Part shown: one piece after another, positions 5,310 to 10,473 of the stretch
Position numbering within the stretch: the first letter of the stretch is position 1
Layout: each line of letters starts with the position of its first letter
NCBI GenBank assembly: GCA_963627465.1
Contig: CAVGBO010000021.1
Location: forward strand, 1-10,473
Source of the DNA: CAKUFA01 sp963627465
Lineage (GTDB): Bacteria; Bacillota; Clostridia; Christensenellales; Aristaeellaceae
Length of the DNA stretch: 10,473 nt
Direction of reading: 5' to 3'
Position numbers and translations under genes: made by a program
The notes under the pieces: generated by a model
Database searches by the model: none
What the model was told of the DNA's origin: nothing
The model's input: only the letters and a program-made list of their open reading frames with translations

Positions 5310-7772
5310 TTATTCTGCGATGATGCTGGTTACTACATCATCCAGAATGGCCATGACATAGGGCATGCCCCGATCCTGCCGAGATTGCAGCAGGATCGTA
5401 TCCTTTTCGAGACGAGTGGGAACACTTTGCGCCTGTGTCACCGTGATGGTGCAGGGAGCATCCTTCACCTTGCAGATGCCTGCCAGATAACGGCCGTTGG
5501 AGCCGTTTTTATTGAAGTAGAAGGACTTGACACCTTTACCGTTTCGGTTCTGACGGTCAAACTCCACGGAGAGCAAACGTTTGCCGTAGCCACGTTCGCT
5601 CATCAGCACTATTTGATCCTTTTCGCCTAATTGGCCGCCCCAGACGACTTGGTCGTCTTCGTCCAGGATCATGGCCTTCACGCCGGCGGAAATGCGTCCC
5701 TGAGTCGGAACACTGTCCAAAGCAAAGCGGATGCACATGCCGCTGTGGCTGAGCAGCAGCAGATCATCTCGGGTATTCAGCCACATGACCTGCAGCAGCT
5801 CATCCCCATCCTTCACGTTGACGGCCACAAACTTCTTGCTGCGCACATCGTAATCCTTGGCAGCCGTCCGCTTGACCATGCCCTGCTTGGTAAGGAACAG
5901 CAGATCCGGCTTGGATGCCAAATCCGTCAGCTTTTCGCAGCAAATCAGCAAGGGCTTTTCTCCGTCCTCCAGCCCGACCAACAGACCGCTGAGCAGCTGA
6001 CCCCGATCTTTCGGCTTGCATTCGTTCAATGCGCCTACACTCAAGGGATAACAATTGCCGTGATTGGTGAACAGCAGCAGGGTGGCGTCCGTATCGGTTT
6101 CAAAGAGATAAGCGGCAGCTTCCTGCGGATCTTCACTGGGGGAGGGGAGGGGATTCTTCCGATAAACCGCCGGGTACATCCGCTTAAGCTGTCCACCGTA
6201 GGTGTAGGCAACCACGGCTTCCTCAGCTACCGGCTTGTCCTCGGGAAGCTCCGTGACGATCTGGCTTGCATCTTCCAGACTGGTGCGGCGGTCATCCCCG
6301 TATTCATCGGCGATTTCCGCAATTTCCTTACGAATTACATGAATGAGTTTCTTTTCACTTTGCAGGATGCCGTCCAGCCGCTTGATTTCCTTCTGAAGAT
6401 CTTCATACTGCTTGCGCAGAGCGAGAACCTCCAGGTTCGTCAGCCGCTGCAGACGCATGTCCAGAATGGCCTGCGCCTGCACATCACTGAGGGAGAAACG
6501 ATCCATAAGCCCTTGCTTGGCTTCTTTCGGGGTCTTGCTGGCACGGATGAGGGCAATGACTTCATCCAGATTGTCCACGGCAATGATGAGGCCTTCCAAT
6601 ACATGAGCCTTTGCTTGTGCACGCTTCAGCTCAAATTCCGTGCGGCGGGTGACTACCCGCTTTTGGTGGGCGATGAAGTAGCCAATCATGCTCTTCAGCC
6701 CCATCTGCACAGGCTTGCCATCTGCAATGGCCACCATGTTCACACCGAAAGTTACCTGCAGGTCGGAATACTTGTACAGGTAATTCAGGACTTTCTGCGG
6801 ATCGGCGTCCTTCTTCAGCTCGATCACGGCACGGAGGCCGGTACGGTCGCTTTCGTCCCGAATGTCGTAGATGCAGCCAAGGACGGCTTTCTTCTCCTCA
6901 CTGAGCTTCAGGATTTTTTCCAGCATGGCAGCCTTGTTGACCTGATAGGGTACCTCAGTGATGCACAGCAGCTTGCGCCCTGCAAGACCGTCCTCCACGT
7001 GTACCCGGGCACGAAGACTTAGCTTGGAGCGGCCTGTTTCATAGCCTTTGCGGATCTCCTCGTTGTTCACCAGCACACCGCCGGTGGGAAAGTCCGGGGC
7101 AGGGATGATTTTCATCAGTTCATCCAAGGTGATGTCCGGGTTCTCCAACTGGGCAATGACCGCATTGATGGATTCACGCAGATTATGGGGCGGAATATTG
7201 GTGGCCAAGCCTACGGCAATGCCGCTGGCACCGTTCACCAGCAGGTTGGGGAACCGAGCCGGCAGCATATCCGGCTCTTTCAGCGTATCGTCAAAGTTCA
7301 GCCGGAAAGGCACGGTATCACAGTCAATATCCCGAAGCATTTGCAGCGCCAAGGGCGCCATGCGTGCTTCCGTGTAACGCATGGCAGCGGCACTGTCGCC
7401 GTCAATGGAGCCGAAGTTGCCGTGACCATCCACCAACTGGCCGCGCATGGAAAAGTCCTGCGCCATGCGCACCAGAGCATCGTATACGCTGGAATCTCCA
7501 TGGGGGTGATACTTACCCAAGCAGTCACCCACAATACGGGCACACTTCCGGTGAGGCTTGTCCGGGGTAGTACCAAGCTCCATCATGGTGTATAAAATAC
7601 GGCGCTGCACGGGCTTTAAGCCATCCTCCACCCGGGGCAGGGCACGTTCCAGAATCACGTGCTCCGCATAGGGGATCATGGACATGTGCATGACATCTTC
7701 CACGGTTGTTTGCAGAATGCGGGAAGGGTCGTCCTTGGGGATGGGACGATTGTCACTGGTTTTCTTGGCCAT
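5310..7772 (-). CDS. parC: Type IIA topoisomerase subunit A, probably topo IV ParC
   Basis: 820 residues. Together with subunit B it cuts and passes duplex DNA. The breakage-reunion domain (about 20-500) holds the winged-helix segment KYHPHGDSSVYD (88-98) and the catalytic tyrosine Y133 in AAAMRYTEARM, with R132 beside it. The tower and coiled-coil region (about 350-490) is complete. At the quinolone-determining positions the residues are Ser (S94) and Asp (D98), the sensitive-type residues. The C-terminal domain (about 517-812) shows six beta-pinwheel blade repeats. The GyrA box expected in blade 1 (QRRGGKG) is absent, with YRKNPLPSPSEDP (537-549) there instead. That favours decatenating topo IV over gyrase, since the box is needed for DNA wrapping and negative supercoiling. 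A box-like QNRNGKG remains in blade 5 (741-747). Start: ATG 3 nt after the subunit B stop, with GGAAGGAG inside the end of that gene, implying translational coupling. GyrA remains the alternative label. Confidence 0.88.
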   Translation of the reverse strand: MAKKTSDNRPIPKDDPSRILQTTVEDVMHMSMIPYAEHVILERALPRVEDGLKPVQRRILYTMMELGTTPDKPHRKCARIVGDCLGKYHPHGDSSVYDALVRMAQDFSMRGQLVDGHGNFGSIDGDSAAAMRYTEARMAPLALQMLRDIDCDTVPFRLNFDDTLKEPDMLPARFPNLLVNGASGIAVGLATNIPPHNLRESINAVIAQLENPDITLDELMKIIPAPDFPTGGVLVNNEEIRKGYETGRSKLSLRARVHVEDGLAGRKLLCITEVPYQVNKAAMLEKILKLSEEKKAVLGCIYDIRDESDRTGLRAVIELKKDADPQKVLNYLYKYSDLQVTFGVNMVAIADGKPVQMGLKSMIGYFIAHQKRVVTRRTEFELKRAQAKAHVLEGLIIAVDNLDEVIALIRASKTPKEAKQGLMDRFSLSDVQAQAILDMRLQRLTNLEVLALRKQYEDLQKEIKRLDGILQSEKKLIHVIRKEIAEIADEYGDDRRTSLEDASQIVTELPEDKPVAEEAVVAYTYGGQLKRMYPAVYRKNPLPSPSEDPQEAAAYLFETDTDATLLLFTNHGNCYPLSVGALNECKPKDRGQLLSGLLVGLEDGEKPLLICCEKLTDLASKPDLLFLTKQGMVKRTAAKDYDVRSKKFVAVNVKDGDELLQVMWLNTRDDLLLLSHSGMCIRFALDSVPTQGRISAGVKAMILDEDDQVVWGGQLGEKDQIVLMSERGYGKRLLSVEFDRQNRNGKGVKSFYFNKNGSNGRYLAGICKVKDAPCTITVTQAQSVPTRLEKDTILLQSRQDRGMPYVMAILDDVVTSIIAE

Positions 7773-7775
7773 GGC

Positions 7776-9752
7776 TTACCGCACTCCTTCCATTTGATCA
7801 GCTGGCAGTTCAAAATGATCCGGTTTGTTGAAATCAGCGTTGGCTGTAATGTAATCCCGGCGAGGCTCTACCTTGTCGCCCATGAGGATGGTAATGCGCC
7901 GGTCAGCCAGTGCCGCATCCTCAATGGTGACCTGCATCAGCTTCCGCTGGCTGGGATCCATGGTGGTGGCCCACAGCTGATCGGGGTTCATTTCACCAAG
8001 ACCTTTGTAGCGCTGCAAGGTGTAGCCCTTGCCGGCTGCCTTGGTTGCCTTGGAAAGTTCCTTATCGTCATAGGCATACCAGATCTTTTCACCCTTCTGC
8101 ACCTTGTACAGGGGGGGCATGCCGATGTACACGTGACCGGCAGTCACCAGTTCTTTCATATAGCGGAAGAAGAATGTCAGCAGAATGGCACGGATGTGAG
8201 CACCGTCCTGGTCAGCATCGGAGAGGATGATTACCTTGTCGTACTTCAGGGTTTTCAGGGTGAAGTTTTCGTCTATGCCTGTGCCCAGGGCGGTGATCAT
8301 GCTGCGGAATTCTTCGTTGCTCAACACCTGATCCAGCCGCTTCTTTTCGGCGTTCAGAGGCTTGCCGCGAAGGGGGAGGATGGCCTGAAAGCGGCGATCC
8401 CGTCCCTGCTTGGCACTGCCGCCGGCACTATCACCCTCCACGATGAACAGCTCGTTATCCTCAGGGTGACGGCCTGTGCAGCTGGACAGCTTACCCACCA
8501 AGGGAGCTGCATCCAGCTGATTAGCCTTCCGGGCATTGTCCCGGGTGCGCCGGGCTGCTTCCCGCACTTGAGCGGCCTTCATGGCTTTCTGCACAATCTG
8601 GGTGGCGATTTCCTGATTCTTCAGGTTATCCAGCCAGTCGGTTAGCTTTTCTGTAATAATGGCTTCCACAGCTGGACGGACGTCACTGTTGCCCAGGCGT
8701 CCCTTGGTTTGCCCCTCAAACTGGGGATTTTTCACCATGACGATCAGCACGCAGGTAAGACCTTCCCGGAAGTCTTCACCGCCAAGGTTGTTATCTTTTT
8801 CTTTGAGCAAGCCGATACGCCGGGCGTAGTCGTTAAAGCACTTGGTGAAGGCAGCCTTGAAGCCGGTTTCGTGGCTTCCGCCCTCCCCTGTGGGGATGTT
8901 ATTGGCATAGCTGAACAGGCTCTCCGTGTATTGATCCGTGTACTGGATGGCAACCCGGCAAATGGTAGTATCTCGCTTGCCTTCCAGATAAATCGGATCT
9001 TCGTGAAGCACGGTTTTGTCGCTATTCAGATAGCGGACGTAGTCGATAATGCCGCCCTCGTAGTGGAAGACTCTTTCCCGCTGCTCTGGATCCTTGATTC
9101 GCTCGTCGGTAAAGGTAATCATCAGTCCACGATTCAGGTAGGCCAGCTCCTGCAGCCGACGGGCAACCTGTTCACCGTTGAACTTTACGTCTTCAAAAAT
9201 GGTATCATCCGGCAGGAAGCGCACTAGGGTGCCCTTCTTTCGGGTATTGCCTATGCGCTCCAGGGGACCTTGCGGAATGCCGGCAGTTACCTTGCCAAGT
9301 TTTTCATCCCACTTGGAAGCGAAGCTCATACGCCAGTGGGTCCAATCCCGGTACACATCCACGGTCAGCCATTTGGACAGGGCATTCACCACAGATGCGC
9401 CTACGCCGTGGAGGCCGCCGGAGTAGCTGTAGTTATCGTTGTTAAACTTGCCGCCGGCATGGAGCTTGGTATAAATGACCTCCACGCCGGAAATCCCCAA
9501 AGTGGGGTGAGTGTCTACAGGCACGCCACGGCCGTTATCGTATACGCTGGCAGAACCGTCCTGATGCAGTGTAACGTCAACACGGTCTGCAAAGCCGTTG
9601 GAGGCTTCGTCAATGGCGTTGTCCACAATTTCCCACAGCAGGTGATGAAGCCCTCGGGAAGAGGTTGTACCGATGTACATGCCGGGACGCATACGGACTG
9701 CGTCCAAACCTTCCAGCACCTGAATATTACCTGCATCGTATGCCTGGGCCAT
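7776..9752 (-). CDS. parE: Type IIA topoisomerase subunit B, probably topo IV ParE
   Basis: 658 residues, normal for a Gram-positive GyrB/ParE. The GHKL ATPase domain has VLEGLDAVRMRPGMYIG (12-28), catalytic E41 and Mg-binding N45 in EIVDNAIDEA, DNGRG (72-76) and the lid loop GGLHGVGAS (112-120). The transducer domain carries QTK with K350. The TOPRIM domain begins at EGDSAGG (E439) and contains DADQDG (512-517, metal-binding acids D512 and D514). The tail motif is QRYKGLGEMNPDQLW (580-594). It powers strand passage by ATP hydrolysis. Some segments look ParE-like (GKGYTLQRYKGLGEMN, QTKGRLG) and others GyrB-like (LSNEEFRSMITALGTGI, NSDVR), so the ParE name depends on its partner lacking a GyrA box. 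Start: ATG with AAGGAGAA at 9761-9768 on the complement. First gene of a two-gene operon, with its stop 3 nt before the subunit A start. Confidence 0.88.
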   Translation of the reverse strand: MAQAYDAGNIQVLEGLDAVRMRPGMYIGTTSSRGLHHLLWEIVDNAIDEASNGFADRVDVTLHQDGSASVYDNGRGVPVDTHPTLGISGVEVIYTKLHAGGKFNNDNYSYSGGLHGVGASVVNALSKWLTVDVYRDWTHWRMSFASKWDEKLGKVTAGIPQGPLERIGNTRKKGTLVRFLPDDTIFEDVKFNGEQVARRLQELAYLNRGLMITFTDERIKDPEQRERVFHYEGGIIDYVRYLNSDKTVLHEDPIYLEGKRDTTICRVAIQYTDQYTESLFSYANNIPTGEGGSHETGFKAAFTKCFNDYARRIGLLKEKDNNLGGEDFREGLTCVLIVMVKNPQFEGQTKGRLGNSDVRPAVEAIITEKLTDWLDNLKNQEIATQIVQKAMKAAQVREAARRTRDNARKANQLDAAPLVGKLSSCTGRHPEDNELFIVEGDSAGGSAKQGRDRRFQAILPLRGKPLNAEKKRLDQVLSNEEFRSMITALGTGIDENFTLKTLKYDKVIILSDADQDGAHIRAILLTFFFRYMKELVTAGHVYIGMPPLYKVQKGEKIWYAYDDKELSKATKAAGKGYTLQRYKGLGEMNPDQLWATTMDPSQRKLMQVTIEDAALADRRITILMGDKVEPRRDYITANADFNKPDHFELPADQMEGVR

Positions 9753-9811
9753 TCGTCTGATTCTCCTTACGGTCAGTTCTGCTTTGCTTCTGCATAAGTT
9801 CGCAACATCTT

Positions 9812-9840
9812 ATTTTAACATATTTTTTCGAAGACCACAA
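9812..9840 (-). promoter_or_regulatory. Promoter of the parE-parC operon
   Basis: On the minus strand, TTGTGG (complement of 9835-9840), a 17-nt spacer and TAAAAT (complement of 9812-9817) form a good sigma-A promoter. A TGn extended -10 (TGTTAAAAT) compensates for the weak half of the -35. The start site would be near 9805, giving a leader of about 50 nt to the ATG at 9752. Confidence 0.75.
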
Positions 9841-9904
9841 GTTTTTGGCAGAATGTTCCTGCTGAACGGAGCACAGCATGAGCCCATCTTCGGCGAAAAA
9901 AGCC

Positions 9905-9933
9905 TTGACACAGATACATTATTAAGATATAAT
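9905..9933 (+). promoter_or_regulatory. Fully consensus promoter of the PTPS-like gene
   Basis: TTGACA (9905-9910), exactly 17 nt, then TATAAT (9928-9933): a perfect match to the vegetative consensus in both boxes. It is divergent from the topoisomerase promoter, with about 65 bp between the two -35 boxes. The start would be near 9940, giving a leader of about 70 nt. Confidence 0.88.
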
Positions 9934-9949
9934 CCTATTAAGAAATAAT
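9921..9949 (+). repeat. 13-bp near-identical direct repeat across -10 and start site
   Basis: ATTAAGATATAAT (9921-9933) recurs as ATTAAGAAATAAT (9937-9949) with one mismatch and a 16-bp period. The first copy contains the -10 box and the second covers the predicted start site. The second also overlaps the dyad TAAGAA-ATAA-TTCTTA (9939-9954). It may be an operator, or may reflect AT-rich promoter composition. Confidence 0.5.
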
Positions 9950-9967
9950 TCTTATTGTGACGGCGCA

Positions 9968-9985
9968 TACGGGCGCAAACCCGTA
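9968..9985 (+). other. Leader hairpin upstream of the PTPS-like gene
   Basis: TACGGG (9968-9973) and CCCGTA (9980-9985) form a perfect 6-bp stem with loop CGCAAA, 9 nt upstream of AGGAGG (9995-10000). It lies in the predicted leader RNA and might influence ribosome access. It is not followed by a T-tract, so it is not an intrinsic terminator. The structure is seen; its function is unknown. Confidence 0.45.
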
Positions 9986-10010
9986 AATATAGATAGGAGG
10001 AAACACAAGG

Positions 10011-10473
10011 ATGAGAAGCATTGCGAAATTGGACTTGCAATATGCGCACCGCTTTTACGGATTCAAGGGGGAAGCGCAGTATCTGCACGGGCACACCGGC
10101 ATCCTGACCATCGAGGTGGAGGATTCGGTCAATGCAGGCGTGAACATGGTGTTCCCCTGCAACGAAATTCAGAAGACCGCCTGGGATGTTCTGAAGAACT
10201 TCGACCATGCGCTGATTCTTAGGGAGGATGATCCTTTGCTGCCTGCCGTGCTGGACGTGTACGAGAAGCAGGGAATCAAGGATGGACATCCCAACAACCG
10301 GATGAAGGGTCCTGCCTTTCAAACGGAGTTGGCAACGGCCTATCCTGACTGCCGCCTGGTTGTGACGAAGGAGACCATGACCGTGGAGGGCATGATCAAA
10401 ATCGTCTACGACCTGCTGAAGGACAAGCTGAACATCGTCAAGCTGACCTTCACCAGCGGCGTCAACGCGGCCT
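10011..10473 (+). CDS. COG0720 (QueD/6-pyruvoyl-tetrahydropterin synthase fold) protein, partial at 3' end
   Basis: 154 codons to the window edge, no stop reached. Start ATG follows AGGAGG (9995-10000). The family zinc site is present: H13 in YAHRF, then H26 and H28 in LHGH. The Asp-His pair used in catalysis is D65-H66 in FDHALIL, and TVEGM (124-128) matches the conserved Thr-x-Glu segment. Members act on dihydroneopterin triphosphate, making 6-carboxy-tetrahydropterin (queuosine pathway) or pyruvoyl-tetrahydropterin. Two expected features are missing. The cysteine normally four residues before HGH is Ala (A22), and the C-terminal Glu of the usual V-x-x-E-T strand appears as T148/S149 in LTFTSGVNAA. 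There is also an extra segment of about 30 residues between the DH pair and TVEGM (about 83-115). It is therefore probably a divergent subfamily whose reaction should not be assumed to be that of QueD. No queuosine neighbours are visible. The fold call is good; the exact function is open. Confidence 0.8.
   Translation, partial: MRSIAKLDLQYAHRFYGFKGEAQYLHGHTGILTIEVEDSVNAGVNMVFPCNEIQKTAWDVLKNFDHALILREDDPLLPAVLDVYEKQGIKDGHPNNRMKGPAFQTELATAYPDCRLVVTKETMTVEGMIKIVYDLLKDKLNIVKLTFTSGVNAA

Noticed and set aside
5631..7022. Open frame of 463 codons on the plus strand opposite subunit A
   Set aside because: It is the shadow of the conserved topoisomerase frame, with no family resemblance and no ribosome binding site.
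7476..7500. Possible quinolone-resistance substitutions in subunit A
   Set aside because: The key positions are Ser94 and Asp98, the residues normally found in sensitive enzymes.
7659..8645. Open frame of 328 codons on the plus strand opposite subunits A and B
   Set aside because: It overlaps both topoisomerase genes antisense and contains no recognisable domain; codon-bias artefact.
9968..10000. A confident preQ1-I riboswitch call
   Set aside because: The loop is too short and the A-rich tail lacks the consensus, so it is kept only as a weak finding.
9810..10322. Open frame of 170 codons on the minus strand over the divergent promoters and PTPS-like gene
   Set aside because: It overlaps two strong promoters and a real gene in the opposite sense, and its product has no recognisable features.

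Overview
The window looks like a chromosomal segment of a Gram-positive, Clostridia-type Firmicute. The grounds are strong AGGAGG-like ribosome binding sites, consensus sigma-A promoters (TTGACA / TATAAT), rho-independent terminators, a MarR plus heterodimeric ABC exporter operon, and a topoisomerase subunit A with Gram-positive style C-terminal blades. Coding DNA is moderately GC-rich and promoters are AT-rich. A more exact placement, perhaps near the Oscillospiraceae, is a guess. No phage, IS element, CRISPR array, rRNA or tRNA was seen, and no gene is obviously broken.

Layout. Bases 1-52 are the last codons of tuf (EF-Tu), closed by a textbook terminator (67-97). Next is a three-gene plus-strand operon: a MarR-type repressor (236-661) and two ABC exporter half-transporters (681-2432 and 2449-4389). 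It is driven by a consensus promoter whose -35 box lies within a perfect inverted repeat, the likely self-regulatory operator. The two ABC proteins form an asymmetric heterodimer: the first carries degenerate catalytic residues, the second intact ones. Two back-to-back hairpins (4397-4460) follow. A short plus-strand gene, tcdA (4526-5242), then encodes the ThiF/E1-like enzyme that cyclises t6A in tRNA.

A bidirectional terminator (5256-5295) separates tcdA from a minus-strand operon encoding a type IIA topoisomerase. Subunit B (9752-7776) is followed after 3 nt by subunit A (7772-5310). Subunit A lacks the canonical GyrA box, so topoisomerase IV (parE-parC) is the better label, although the B subunit shows a mixture of gyrase and topo IV signatures.

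At the right edge, a divergent promoter region (9812-9933) serves the topoisomerase operon leftwards. Rightwards it serves a COG0720 (QueD/6-pyruvoyl-tetrahydropterin synthase fold) gene that runs off the window. That protein keeps the zinc histidines and the Asp-His pair but lacks the usual catalytic cysteine and shows no C-terminal pterin-binding glutamate, and its leader contains a direct repeat and a hairpin. These are the least ordinary features here. Overall the window is mostly housekeeping plus one drug-efflux-type operon, and I do not see a convincing new multi-gene system.
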